Positions 19,411-28,121 of a DNA stretch of 64,000 nt are shown one piece after another. How positions within the stretch are numbered: the stretch's first letter is position 1; each line of letters starts with the position of its first letter. Origin of the DNA: Xylophilus ampelinus (lineage in GTDB: Bacteria > Pseudomonadota > Gammaproteobacteria > Burkholderiales > Burkholderiaceae_C); the NCBI RefSeq assembly GCF_901875635.1, contig NZ_CABFMN010000106.1, forward strand, positions 62,001-126,000. Reading direction: 5' to 3'. A program made the translations under genes and the position numbers. Below the pieces are notes generated by a model. It did no database searches. It was not told the DNA's origin and saw only the letters and a list, made by a program, of their open reading frames with translations.

Positions 19411-20265
19411 TCAGCGGCCGACGGTGCGGTCCAGGAAGCCCACGATCCGCGCCGTGACCTCCTCGCGGTTCGTCTCGTTCAGAAGTTCGTGCCGCGCCTG
19501 CGGGTACAGCGTGAGTTCCACGTCGCGCACGCCCGCATCGCGGTAGCGTTGTGCCACCACCTGCAGCGCCGCACCGCCGCCCGCGATCGGGTCGGCGTCG
19601 CCCGAGAGGATGAGGATGGGCAGGTCGGCACGGATGCCCGCCAGCACCGCAGGGTCGGCGGCGCGGGCCAGCGTCTCGATGCCCGTGAAGGGCTCGGGCA
19701 CGAAGCCGCAGGCCGGGTCGGCGCAGTAGATGTCGACTTCCGCGGCATCGCGGCTGAGCCACTCGAAGCCAGTGCGGTGCTCGAAGCCCTGGTTGAGCGA
19801 GCTCAGGTCCACCGGGCCCGGCGCCGTCATCATGGCCACGATGCCCGAGACCTCGGTCGAGCCGAGCAGCACGGCGGCATCGACCTCGGCCGAATGGTCG
19901 AGCAGGAACTGCTGCGTCGCGAAGCTGCCCATGCTGTGGCCGACCAGCGCGAGCTTCAGGCCCGGGTGATCCTGCCGGATGCGATGGTTGAGCTGCACGA
20001 GGTCGTCCACCCAGCCCGGCCAGCCGTCGCGGCCCCAGTGGCCGTAGCGGCCCGCGGCCGTCCGGCCCGAGCCGCGGCCATCGGGTGCAACCACGAGGTA
20101 GCCTGCAGCGGCCAGTGCCTCGCCGAAACGACGGTAGCGCGCGCCGTGCTCGCCCAGGCCGTGCTGCACCTGAACCACGCCACGCGGCGTGCCTTCGGGC
20201 GCCCAGCGCCAGGCCTGGATGCGGATGCCGTCGCGCGAGTCGAATTCGATGCTGTCTTCCTTCAT
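19411..20265 (-). CDS. Alpha/beta hydrolase, lysophospholipase/monoglyceride lipase type
   Basis: The 284-residue serine hydrolase has the oxyanion segment VVQVQHGLGEHGARYRRFGE, the nucleophile elbow LVGHSMGSFATQQFL, an acid in LILSGDADPIAGGG and His in YPQARHELLNET. HGLGEH and GHSMGS together mark the PldB/monoacylglycerol lipase group (Hydrolase_4). No signal peptide is seen, so it is probably cytoplasmic and acts on small esters or lipid fragments. The longer open frame upstream is not family-like; the ATG at 20265 follows GGAGACC on the coding strand. It is a single gene ending at the family-3 repeat. Confidence 0.87.
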   Translation of the reverse strand: MKEDSIEFDSRDGIRIQAWRWAPEGTPRGVVQVQHGLGEHGARYRRFGEALAAAGYLVVAPDGRGSGRTAAGRYGHWGRDGWPGWVDDLVQLNHRIRQDHPGLKLALVGHSMGSFATQQFLLDHSAEVDAAVLLGSTEVSGIVAMMTAPGPVDLSSLNQGFEHRTGFEWLSRDAAEVDIYCADPACGFVPEPFTGIETLARAADPAVLAGIRADLPILILSGDADPIAGGGAALQVVAQRYRDAGVRDVELTLYPQARHELLNETNREEVTARIVGFLDRTVGR

Positions 20266-20415
20266 GGCGGTCTCCTGGTTCGATGGGCCGATGCGGCCGG
20301 CGCATTCTAGGAAGGGCGGGTGGTCGGCTCCCATCGCCGAGGTGTCGCACAAGCCCCTGCCGCAGGCATCGCATTTCGGCGCCTGCCGAAGCGTCGGGAC
20401 TGACGGCGGTCCAGG

Positions 20416-20691
20416 ATGGCGCATGGACACCGCACACCCCGCCCCGACGCTTCCACGATCGCCCGACGCCGCGCCGACTTCAAGGCGCTGCATGCCGGCG
20501 GCTGTTTCATGCTGCCCAACCCCTGGGACGCCGGCAGCGCGCGCTACCTGCAATCGCTCGGCTTCCAGCTGGCCCGCGCCGCATGGGGTGGCTTCATGCG
20601 CGCAGCCCAGGCGCTGCAGGCCGGACGCTTCGACGGCCTCGGGGGCGCCGCGCAGGGTGAACAGCCCAACGGGCTCTTCCGCGGGGCTTGA
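20416..20691 (+). pseudogene. Isocitrate lyase/PEP mutase-family gene with internal deletion
   Basis: The 91-residue frame joins two parts that are far apart in normal PEP mutase/isocitrate lyase-family proteins (about 250-290 residues). Residues about 15-50 (RRADFKALHAGGCFMLPNPW, DAGSARYLQSLGF) are the N-terminal beta strand region. The rest (LARAAWGGFMRAAQALQAGR, FDGL, then GEQPNGLF) matches the usual C-terminal helices. The barrel middle with the metal and catalytic residues is missing, at a junction near LGF/QLAR. The true start is unclear because a second frame opens at 20423. The product cannot be an active lyase. It is followed within 20 bases by a family-2 repeat. Confidence 0.7.
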
Positions 20692-20707
20692 GCACGACCT
20701 GCCCGCA

Positions 20708-20780
20708 GATCGTAACGAATGTGACGAATTTGGCCGCAACGCCCATTGGACGAGCGCTGCGGGCCGATTGCACTTTGAAT
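20708..20780 (+). repeat. Family-2 dispersed repeat, copy a
   Basis: The unit reads GATCGTAACGAATGTGACGA, then an ATT-GGCCGC link, a hairpin-like middle (around CGCCCATTGG and GAGCGCTGC), and the tail GGGCCGATTGCACTTTG. Copies in the same orientation are at 28122 and 44790. The tail GGGCCGATT is shared with family 1. This copy is the most diverged in the central hairpin. Confidence 0.8.
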
Positions 20781-21025
20781 CCGAGCGCGCCGCCGCGCAC
20801 CGTGCGGGCATGCCCGTGTGCTCCTACGCGCCTGCACGCAACGCGCCGACCGCGCGCACGACCGGGCAGCGCAGACTGAAGTCATGCGAAGTGGCAGCCC
20901 TGGCCCTTTTCGCGAAGGGTTGCGACGACCCGTTGCACACGTCAGGCCGGCGATCCACGTCACACCTCCGGGTTCGCCGCCCACTCGCGTTCTCACCCTC
21001 CATTCTCAACCCCAAAGGACCCCCC
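20781..21025. other. Non-coding spacer before the DJ-1-like gene
   Basis: Between the repeat and the next start codon I see no convincing reading frame, RNA gene or repeat. The last 30 bases contain a possible ribosome-binding site (AAAGGAC) for the DJ-1-like gene. Short palindromic pieces such as TTTCGCGAA (around 20909-20917) are present but are not clearly functional. Confidence 0.4.
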
Positions 21026-21584
21026 ATGCCATCCACAACACTGCGAGACCTCAAGGTCGCCATCCTCGTCACCGACGGCTTCGAACAGGTCGAACTCACC
21101 CAGCCGCGGCGCGCCCTCGACGCCGCCGGGGCCCACCACGCACATCGTGTCGCCGGCCGGCGCGAAGGTTCAGGGCTGGAACCACCACGACAAGGCCGAC
21201 ACCTTCGCGGTCGAAGCCCAGCTCGAAGGCGTGAAGGCCGCCGACTACGACGCGCTGCTGCTGCCTGGCGGCGTGGTGAACCCCGATGCCCTGCGCCTCG
21301 AACCCAAGGCCATCGGCTTCGTTCGCGCCTTCGTCGAATCGGGCAAGCCGATTGCCGCCATCTGCCACGGCCCCTGGACGCTGATCGACGCGAACGGGGT
21401 CGAGGGCCGCCGCATGACCTCCTGGCCCTCGCTGCGTGCTGACCTCACGAACGCCGGCGCGCAATGGGTCGACGAGGAAGTGGTGCATGACGGGCCGCTG
21501 GTCACCAGCAGGAAGCCTGACGATCTACCGGCCTTCAACAAGGCAATGGTCGATCTGTTCGCGACCGCGCGCACGCCCGCCTGA
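21026..21584 (+). pseudogene. DJ-1/PfpI-family protein gene with a frameshift
   Basis: The first part from ATG 21026 reads LRDLKVAILVTDGFEQVELT, then PRRALDAAGA. The rest continues in another frame as VSPAGAKVQGWNHHDKADTF, then LLLPGGVVNPDALRL and AAICHGPWTLI with the nucleophile Cys and its GPW, and ends DDLPAFNKAMVDLF at 21584. Joined, they make a normal protein of about 185 residues of the type 1 glutamine amidotransferase/PfpI class (deglycase or stress protease-like). The break lies near 21128-21136 in GGGGCCC; removing one C restores AGATTHIVSPAG. It is either a real mutation or a sequencing error in a short homopolymer. Confidence 0.8.
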
Positions 21585-21766
21585 CGACCGACGCGAGACG
21601 CCGGCGCAGCGCGTGCTGGCGATTCTGGTGATGCCTGGGCCGCCCTGCACGTGTTCAACGGCAGGGCCGCAGCAGCCCAACCCGGTGCCGCCGGCAGGAA
21701 CGACAGCCACCTTTCCGTTTCGCAAAGTTCCTTCGCCGCCATTGGCAGATGCGGCCGAAGCCGCTT

Positions 21767-22768
21767 CTATCGGCTGCGGGCGTGCCGAACGAGGTTTGCA
21801 TCGATCCACGATGCCACGTCGGTGACTGGCAGGGCACGGCGTTGGTTGAACGTGCCATTCTTGTCCCATGCCACACCCCGCCCTTGGGCAAACGCCGCAC
21901 GGTATTTGCGCATCATGTTGTGCGGGTCGCGCGCCAGTTCGTCCAGCAGGTACTGTTCGCTCCACGCCGAACGGCTGAACGGGCGGCCCAGAGCCGCTTG
22001 CAGTTTGTCGGCGACCTCGCCGTACGTCACCGTGTCGCCTGCCAGATACACGATGTCGTTCCGGATACGGGGCTTGGCGAACACGACCTCGGCGGTCAAG
22101 GCTCCGATATCGTCGGGCGTCGTGAGCGTCACCGCGGTGTCGAGGCTTCCGAGGGCGTGGACCGCATCGTTCTGCAGATCGACGACGCCGAATTCCGGCT
22201 CGAACAGGTAGCTCATGAACATGCCGGTCGAGATGATGACCCACTCGGTCTGCTGCTGGCCGCGCAGCAGTTCACGCACATCCAGCTGGGCGTCGAAGAT
22301 GTCCTGCGGACTGCCGCGCCCGATCACGTCGAAGTCGACCCCGAACTGCCATGGGAAGTACCGCGGGATTCGCGCCTGCAGGGCAGCGCGCGCCAATTTC
22401 ATGGGTGTGTCGATTCCGGCGGCGTAGCCCGCGCAGCCGATGACGGTGTCATATCGAGCGAAAACTGCGGCCAGCTCGTCGACGGAACTCTTCACCAGGT
22501 CGCCGATGACGATCTCGATGCCGAGATCGCGGATCTCCGCGATGTCGCGCCGCTTGCCCGGTGCACTCGACTCGACGGCACTTGCGCGCAGCAACACGCT
22601 GAGCTTTGCACCCTCCACGTCCTTCGCGAGGCGCGCAAGACTGCGAAGCACGGGCAGGCCCAGTTCCCCCGCACCGAGTACGAGAATGTTGCGCGACGTG
22701 GCGTTGGGATCTTGCCGGATCATCGCGGAGTTCAGCGATGCCGACGCTGGGTCGTTTGGACGGGACAT
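21767..22768 (-). CDS. NmrA/isoflavone reductase-like NAD(P)H-binding protein
   Basis: The 333-residue atypical SDR has the nucleotide-binding motif NILVLGAGELGLPVLRSLAR near residue 27 and the lysine-less NmrA/PCBER-like body (FPWQFGVDFDVIGRGSPQDI, then STGMFMSYLFEPEFGVVDL). It may be an aromatic alcohol or quinone reductase, or a redox sensor; NmrA-like proteins without Tyr-Lys pairs often bind NADP without catalysis. AGGAG lies eight bases before ATG 22768. It is divergent from a LysR regulator with a 12-base palindrome in the 145-base gap, so it is probably that regulator's target. Composition is less GC-rich than the surroundings. Confidence 0.82.
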   Translation of the reverse strand: MSRPNDPASASLNSAMIRQDPNATSRNILVLGAGELGLPVLRSLARLAKDVEGAKLSVLLRASAVESSAPGKRRDIAEIRDLGIEIVIGDLVKSSVDELAAVFARYDTVIGCAGYAAGIDTPMKLARAALQARIPRYFPWQFGVDFDVIGRGSPQDIFDAQLDVRELLRGQQQTEWVIISTGMFMSYLFEPEFGVVDLQNDAVHALGSLDTAVTLTTPDDIGALTAEVVFAKPRIRNDIVYLAGDTVTYGEVADKLQAALGRPFSRSAWSEQYLLDELARDPHNMMRKYRAAFAQGRGVAWDKNGTFNQRRALPVTDVASWIDANLVRHARSR

Positions 22769-22790
22769 GGGCGATTTCTCCTGTGGCTGT

Positions 22791-22802
22791 AGTGCATGCA
22801 CT
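22791..22802. promoter_or_regulatory. Palindromic candidate LysR-type operator
   Basis: AGTGCATGCACT is a perfect 12-base palindrome, 22 bases upstream of the NmrA-like start and 111 bases upstream of the LysR start. Its place in a LysR-target divergent gap suggests regulator binding. The classical T-N11-A form is not clear. Confidence 0.5.
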
Positions 22803-22913
22803 GTAGAGAGCGCCGCAACGGAGAAAAAGCGGCCCCGGGCGTTTTCATTCTTCGGGAATTCCGAACAATCGCGGCGGTGACGCCGTCCGCTGGGCTTGCA
22901 ATCAGGACAAGGC

Positions 22914-23807
22914 ATGGATCGCGTACAAGCAATGCAGGTATTCCTTCGCGTGGCCGAGGGCAGGAGCTTCGTACGCGCGGCCGAGTCTCTGGGCTTGCCG
23001 GCCTCGTCGGTCACCGGCATCGTCAAGAAGCTCGAACAGCATTTGCAGACACGCCTGCTCAATCGTTCGACCAGGAATCTCAGCCTGACCCCGGAGGGTG
23101 AGCGGTACTTCTACCGATGCCGAGACATACTCGATCTCATCGACGACACCGAATCCAGCCTGCGTTCTGCCGAGCGTCCGCAAGGGCGGCTGCGGGTGGA
23201 CATGCCGGGCGGCATTGCACATGCGTTGGTCCTGCCGCAGCTGGCGCAGTTCCAGCGACGGTACCCGGACATCCACCTCATGATCGGCGTGAACGACCGC
23301 CAGGTGGACCTGATCCAGGAGGGCGTCGATTGCGTCATCCGTACCGGAAGCCTCGATGACTCGGCACTGGTCGCACGCCGCCTGGGCGAGCTGCGCTGGA
23401 TCACCTGCGCATCGCCTTCCTACCTGCAGGAAAGGGGCATTCCCGAGGCTCTGGACGATTTGCGACTGCACCGCGCAGTCCACTACTTTTCCAGTACGAC
23501 GCGGAGAGGAAGCGAACTGCACTTCGTCCAAGAAGGCGTGAACGTGGCGATTCCAGTGGCCGGTGCGATGGCCGTCAACGAGACCGGCTTGTACATCAAG
23601 CTGGGCCTACAGGGCCTGGGCCTGATCCAATTGCCCGAGGCATTGGTTGCCGACCATCTGCAGGCCGGAGAGTTGATCGAGGTGCTGGCAGGCAGGCGGC
23701 CGCCGCCAGTGCCGGTGTCACTTCTCTATCCGCATCACGCCTTTCTCTCTCCGGCCATGCGAGCCTTCATCGACTGGACGATCGAGCTGTTCGGCAACGT
23801 GAGATAA
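22914..23807 (+). CDS. LysR-family transcriptional regulator
   Basis: The 297-residue regulator has an N-terminal winged helix-turn-helix (MQVFLRVAEGRSFVRAAESL, GLPASSVTGIVKKLEQHL, then NRSTRNLSLTPEGERYFYRC) and a C-terminal periplasmic-binding-like effector domain (about 90-295). The form MDRVQAMQVFLRVAE places it in the large group that regulates a divergent oxidoreductase. It most likely controls the NmrA-like gene and itself. The start at ATG 22914 is chosen because the HTH then begins at the usual distance; a weak AGGACAAGG lies upstream. The effector is unknown. Confidence 0.9.
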   Translation: MDRVQAMQVFLRVAEGRSFVRAAESLGLPASSVTGIVKKLEQHLQTRLLNRSTRNLSLTPEGERYFYRCRDILDLIDDTESSLRSAERPQGRLRVDMPGGIAHALVLPQLAQFQRRYPDIHLMIGVNDRQVDLIQEGVDCVIRTGSLDDSALVARRLGELRWITCASPSYLQERGIPEALDDLRLHRAVHYFSSTTRRGSELHFVQEGVNVAIPVAGAMAVNETGLYIKLGLQGLGLIQLPEALVADHLQAGELIEVLAGRRPPPVPVSLLYPHHAFLSPAMRAFIDWTIELFGNVR

Positions 23808-23877
23808 GCGATCGTCCATGCCGCAAGCGTGAGACCAGCGCCTTCGCACGCCCAGGCCCATTCCGAAATCGGGAAGC

Positions 23878-24678
23878 TTATCGGCCGGACCAGACCGGAC
23901 GTCGCTTCTCGGCAAAGGCTTTCGGGCCCTCGATGCGGTCGGCGCTTGCGTAGAGTGCAGCGACCGCCGGCAACTGCTTTTGCCGTGTATAGATTTCACT
24001 CATGGCCGGCTCGGACAGCCCGGCTTGCACAAGCGCCTTGGAGGCCCTGATGGCGAGCGGCGACGCCTTCAGGATTTCTTCTGCCCACCACAGTGCGGTC
24101 GCCAGCACCTGGTCCTTCGCGACCACTTCGTTGACGAAGCCCAGGGATTTGCCTTCTGATGCCTTGACCCGCCGGCTGGTCAAAATGATCCCCATGGCTT
24201 CCTTGTAGGCAATCTGTTGCGAGAGCCGCAGAAGTCCTCCACAGATGGCGGCCAAGCCCACACGCGGCTCAGGCAGCGCGAACTCTGCGTCTTCCGATGC
24301 AATGATCAAGTCGCACGCCAATGCGATTTCGAAGCCTCCGCCCAAGGCGACGCCGTTGACAGCGGCAATCACCGGCTTTTGAAGATTGACCCGCCCGGTG
24401 ATGCCCCCGAATCCGCTCGGCGGCCAGGTGTTGTCGTGACCGGCGGCCTGGAACTTGAGATCGTTCCCGGCGCAGAATGCCTTGTCACCTTCCCCCGTGA
24501 CGATGGCCACCCAGGATGAAGGGTCCGCCTCGAACCTGTCGAAGATCTTTTCGAGTTCCAGACAAGCCGGCCGATGCAGCGCGTTGCGCACCTCGGGCCG
24601 GCGGATCGTGACGATCAAGACATGGCCGCGCTGCTCCACGGCGCAATACCGATAGTGCTGCGTTTCGTGGTCGCTCAT
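23878..24678 (-). CDS. Enoyl-CoA hydratase/isomerase (crotonase) family protein
   Basis: The 266-residue crotonase-fold enzyme has the first oxyanion loop in DKAFCAGNDLKFQAAG, the second in NGVALGGGFEIALACDLI, and EFALPEPRVGLAAICGGL. The Glu at the position of the second catalytic residue is in LPEPRVGL; the usual GG-hydratase Glu of the first site is not obvious (GGGFEIAL keeps one Glu), so hydratase versus other crotonase chemistry stays open. It overlaps the Bug receptor gene by four bases (ATGA), is translationally coupled to it, and is third in the CoA-transferase/receptor/crotonase set. It probably acts on the CoA ester formed by the CoA-transferase. Confidence 0.88.
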   Translation of the reverse strand: MSDHETQHYRYCAVEQRGHVLIVTIRRPEVRNALHRPACLELEKIFDRFEADPSSWVAIVTGEGDKAFCAGNDLKFQAAGHDNTWPPSGFGGITGRVNLQKPVIAAVNGVALGGGFEIALACDLIIASEDAEFALPEPRVGLAAICGGLLRLSQQIAYKEAMGIILTSRRVKASEGKSLGFVNEVVAKDQVLATALWWAEEILKASPLAIRASKALVQAGLSEPAMSEIYTRQKQLPAVAALYASADRIEGPKAFAEKRRPVWSGR

Positions 24679-25655
24679 TCCTTGAGCCTCGCAGTTTTCG
24701 AAAGCGCACGGATGGCGGCCTGGTCGGCCTCCAGCCTTTTGGCAAATGCTGCGCCGCTTGTGCCGACGCCGGTGATCCCGAGCGCCGCGACCGATTTTGC
24801 GAACTCCGGGGTCTTGACCACATTGATCGAGGCACGCTCGAGTGTTTGCAGAATTTTCGCAGGGGTCTTTGCGGGCGCGACGATCCCGTACCAGACGTTG
24901 AAGTTCATGTTCCTGAGGCCCAGTTCGTTGAACGTCGGCACCTCGGGCAGCAGGGCCAGTCGCGAGTTTCCAGTGACAGCCAGCGGGCAGATGCGCTTGC
25001 TGACGATGTGGGGCATCGCCACCGGGCTGACAAAGGTGTAGTCGACTTCGCCGCCGATCAGGCCGGTGATGGCCGGCGCCTCACCTTTGTAGGGAATGTG
25101 CGCCGCCTTGATGTTCGCGCTTTGATTGAACATCTCTCCGACCAGATTGCTGGCACTGCCATAACCGACCGAAGAGTAGTTGAGCGCGCCTGGCCTTGCT
25201 TTCGCGGCCTCGATCAGCTTCGCGACATCTTTGGGCCCCTTCTGGCACTCCACGACGAGGAGCCACGGGAGGTCGGTCGACAGACTGACCATGGCGAAAT
25301 CCTTCAGAGGGTCGAATCCGGCCTTTTCATTCAGTACCGGTTCCGCAGCCAGCGACGATGTGCTCCCGAACAGCAGCGTGTACCCGTCCGCATCCGCTTT
25401 CGCCACGTATTTCGTACCGATGGCGCCGGACGCTCCGGCCTTGTTGTCCACAATGACGGTGGCGTGAAGCTGCTCCTGCAGACCTTTGGCGACCAGGCGA
25501 GCCTGCACATCCGTGCTGCCTCCCGGAGGAAAAGGGACGACCAGCGTGATGGGCTTGCTCGGATATTCTTGTGCGGAGGTTGCCAGTGCAAGCAGTGCCA
25601 ACGCCGTCGAGATGACGATTTGCTTGCCCGACAGGACGTATTTGAGAGGGGTCAA
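24675..25655 (-). CDS. Bug-family (TctC) tripartite tricarboxylate receptor
   Basis: The 326-residue periplasmic binding protein has a signal peptide (QIVISTALALLALATSAQ, cleavage near SAQ-EYP) and then the Bug hallmark YPSKPITLVVPFPPGGSTDV. INPVLNEKAGFDPLKDF-type and AYKGEAPAITGLIGG-like segments follow. I choose TTG 25655 as start because AAGGAG lies seven bases before it; the next upstream candidate (TTG 25694) lacks this and adds 13 odd residues. Such orphan receptors in Burkholderiales bind carboxylates or amides. Its ligand is presumably the acid activated by the adjacent CoA-transferase. No TctA/TctB permease genes are near. Confidence 0.9.
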   Translation of the reverse strand: MTPLKYVLSGKQIVISTALALLALATSAQEYPSKPITLVVPFPPGGSTDVQARLVAKGLQEQLHATVIVDNKAGASGAIGTKYVAKADADGYTLLFGSTSSLAAEPVLNEKAGFDPLKDFAMVSLSTDLPWLLVVECQKGPKDVAKLIEAAKARPGALNYSSVGYGSASNLVGEMFNQSANIKAAHIPYKGEAPAITGLIGGEVDYTFVSPVAMPHIVSKRICPLAVTGNSRLALLPEVPTFNELGLRNMNFNVWYGIVAPAKTPAKILQTLERASINVVKTPEFAKSVAALGITGVGTSGAAFAKRLEADQAAIRALSKTARLKE

Positions 25656-25882
25656 CGCTTGGCTCCTTGGTTGTGTAGAACGTAGTACCTGCAAAAAATC
25701 GATGTCGCTGGCGGCATCCGTGGTGCCCGATTCCGCCGCTCAATGCCGGTGGCCTGAATGGATGAATCGCGCCGACACCGTTCCGTTTGGCCGCAATGGG
25801 TGCGCCGCGCGCGTCGGCAATGCGCATGAAAGAGCTGGCTGAGGCGGTGGGTGGCTGAGTCGGCCCCCCAACGCGCGAACAT

Positions 25883-27055
25883 CTAGCGTTCAGAGCGACC
25901 TGTGGTCGCCGGCTCCGCGGCGATTCCGAACCGAGCGAGGATTTCGGCGTTGTGCTGACCGATGCTCGGTGGCAACGATCTCAACCGTCCGGGCGTACGA
26001 CTGAGCTTGATGGGAATGCCCACGCCGAGATAGCCATCTCTCTCGAGAAGCATTTCCCGGTCAGCCGTGTGTTGCAGCTTGAGGGCCTCGTCGACGGTGA
26101 GTACTGGCGCGCAAGGCACGCCCGCTGCCATGAGTTCGGTGAACAGCGTCATGCCATCCCGCTCGGCCAGCTTTTGAGACAGGCGCTCGGTCACTTGCGC
26201 ACGATTGGCGATTCGGCTGACGTTGGTTGCGTACTTCGCATCCTGAATGACATCCTCGAGACCCAGATGCCGGCAGAGCGTCGCGAACTGCCGATCATTG
26301 CCCACCGCAATGAAAATCGGGATCGTGGCCGTTTGATAGAGGTCGTACGGCACCAGATTGGGATGGCCGTTTCCTGTCCTGGTGGCCTCGCCTCCATAGA
26401 GCACGTTCGCCGCGTGGGGGTGCAGGAGCGACAACGCCGTGTCGTACAGCGTCGCTTCCACCATTTGGCCTTTCTTCGATCGCTCACGTTCGTAGAGCGC
26501 AAGCATGACGCCGAGCGCGGCCTGAACGCCCGTCGCTGCATCGACGAGCGGAATGCCGATCCGCGCCGCCTTGACTGCGGGATCGCCGTTCGTGCTCATG
26601 AGTCCCGACATGGCCTGGATCGCGGCGTCATAGCCGGGCAGCCCACCCATCTGGCCCGTTTCCCCGAACCCCGAGATCCGGCAGTGGACCAGGTTGGGGA
26701 ACCTGGCGGCCAGGGTCGACAGGTCGTCGATGCCCCACTTGCGCCACGTGCTCATCTTGAAGTTCTCGATCAGCACGTCCGCGGTCGACAGGAGCGAGAA
26801 AAGCGTATCGAGCCCGCTGTCCGCGCTCAGATCCAGCGCGACATTTTTCTTGTTGCGGTTCAGACCCAGGAAATAGGGCGCGCTGCCATCGGCGACCGGG
26901 CGACCGTACCGCCTCGTGTCGTCGCCGTCGAAGGATTCCACCTTGATGACCTCGGCGCCATGGTCGCCAAGGATCTGACCAGCGTATGGGCCGGCCAGCA
27001 CCCGTGACGCATCGATGACAACCACGCCATCAAGCGCAGATCGCGTTCCGCTCAT
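25883..27055 (-). CDS. CoA-transferase family III (CaiB/BaiF)
   Basis: The 390-residue enzyme has the family III N-terminus (GVVVIDASRVLAGPYAGQIL, then GDHGAEVIKVES) and the catalytic Asp in GLPGYDAAIQAMSGLMSTNG. It transfers CoA between carboxylic acids in the cytoplasm. GGAG lies about seven bases before the ATG at 27055; 22 further open codons upstream are not family-like. It diverges from an IclR regulator and precedes the Bug receptor and crotonase on the same strand (gap 227 bases to the receptor start), so the three form a likely acid uptake-activation-hydration route. The substrate is unknown; formyl-, succinyl- or itaconyl-type reactions are all possible. Confidence 0.9.
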   Translation of the reverse strand: MSGTRSALDGVVVIDASRVLAGPYAGQILGDHGAEVIKVESFDGDDTRRYGRPVADGSAPYFLGLNRNKKNVALDLSADSGLDTLFSLLSTADVLIENFKMSTWRKWGIDDLSTLAARFPNLVHCRISGFGETGQMGGLPGYDAAIQAMSGLMSTNGDPAVKAARIGIPLVDAATGVQAALGVMLALYERERSKKGQMVEATLYDTALSLLHPHAANVLYGGEATRTGNGHPNLVPYDLYQTATIPIFIAVGNDRQFATLCRHLGLEDVIQDAKYATNVSRIANRAQVTERLSQKLAERDGMTLFTELMAAGVPCAPVLTVDEALKLQHTADREMLLERDGYLGVGIPIKLSRTPGRLRSLPPSIGQHNAEILARFGIAAEPATTGRSER

Positions 27056-27154
27056 AACCAGTCTCCAAGTTTTCCAAGCTGCCGCAGGTGCCGCCATCGG
27101 CGCGCCTGAAACCGTCGACAAATTCTAGGAAGCCCGCCCATGATGTGTCAACAG

Positions 27155-27180
27155 GCAGTAATGATTACTGCATAGCAGTA
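27155..27180. promoter_or_regulatory. Palindromic candidate IclR operator with extra half-site
   Basis: GCAGTAAT-G-ATTACTGC (27155-27171) is a perfect inverted repeat with 8-base arms. A third GCAGTA half-site follows at 27175-27180. It lies in the AT-rich centre of the gap between the CoA-transferase and IclR genes, where an IclR dimer would control both directions. Confidence 0.65.
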
Positions 27181-27257
27181 TTTAAAATGGCGCTGAGCTG
27201 GGTTCCGAACAGCAAGTGCGTGGCCGGTATGCTTCGCGTCATCGTTCTGCTCCTGGG

Positions 27258-28091
27258 ATGCGCGCATTGGCTCGAACATCAAACCTTCTCACCGACCTGA
27301 GCACGACGCTCGAGGAGAAAAAGGAATCGAGGCACTTCGTCACGGCGCTCAGTCGAGGCCTGGACATCCTTGCGCTGTTCACCCGCGATGTGACCGCCTT
27401 GGGCAACGAGGACATTGCCCAGAGCACGGGGCTGGCGAGATCGACGGTGACGCGGATGACCTACACGTTGTCCATCACCAAGCACCTGGTGTATGACAGT
27501 GCGATCAAGAAATACCGGCTGGGTCCTGCGACGATGGCATGGAGCTACGCCGTCATGGACAGCGTGGCCGGCGTCCAGTCGTTAACGCCGTTTCTGCAGG
27601 ATTTCGCGAACCAGATCGGGGCGTCGACCGTGGCGTTGAATACGCAGGCCGGCTCCGAAGTCATCTATGTGGCCCACGCATCGGGCCCGGCGCAGGTGCA
27701 GGTGCGAACTGGCGTCGGGACTCGGCTCAAGCTTTGGCAGGCTGCGGCTGGCCGAGTCTTCTGGTCCGTGTCCGACGACGCGCAGAAGCACGAGGTCATG
27801 CAGGAATGGCGCAATTTTCCGGCCGACGTCCAGGCCAGGATCGCTGAAGAAATGCGCGCGGCCCAGGCCGAATGGGACAGCGATCGATTTTGCACAAGCA
27901 TCGGTGCGTGGCGCCTCGGAATCAACGCCGTCGCTTGCACCTGCGGCGACCGCTCAGCAAGTGGCTGGACGTACGTGGTGTCCTGTGCGGGCATGAGCGC
28001 GGAATTCGATCCGCATACCCTCAAGCACAGAATCGCGCCGCAATTGAAGGACTTCGCGAAGTTTCTGGCGCCGAAGCTCGCCGCATGCTGA
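27258..28091 (+). CDS. IclR-family transcriptional regulator
   Basis: The 277-residue protein has a winged HTH (VTALSRGLDILALFTRDV, then NEDIAQSTGLARSTVTRMTY) and the IclR effector domain (residues about 100-270, ending HTLKHRIAPQLKDFAKFL). It is divergent from the CoA-transferase operon and probably represses or activates it in response to the acid or its CoA ester. Start choice is weak: ATG 27258 has no clear Shine-Dalgarno, and GTG 27216 in the same frame would add 14 residues. Its stop is followed within 31 bases by a family-2 repeat, the right border of the lower-GC block. Confidence 0.88.
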   Translation: MRALARTSNLLTDLSTTLEEKKESRHFVTALSRGLDILALFTRDVTALGNEDIAQSTGLARSTVTRMTYTLSITKHLVYDSAIKKYRLGPATMAWSYAVMDSVAGVQSLTPFLQDFANQIGASTVALNTQAGSEVIYVAHASGPAQVQVRTGVGTRLKLWQAAAGRVFWSVSDDAQKHEVMQEWRNFPADVQARIAEEMRAAQAEWDSDRFCTSIGAWRLGINAVACTCGDRSASGWTYVVSCAGMSAEFDPHTLKHRIAPQLKDFAKFLAPKLAAC

Positions 28092-28121
28092 TGGGCCTCG
28101 GCGTTGCGCGAGGACTGCAGA

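Noticed and set aside
24675..25694. Start of the Bug receptor at TTG 25694
   Set aside because: TTG 25655 has AAGGAG at the right distance and gives a normal signal peptide, whereas 25694 adds a polar 13-residue leader.
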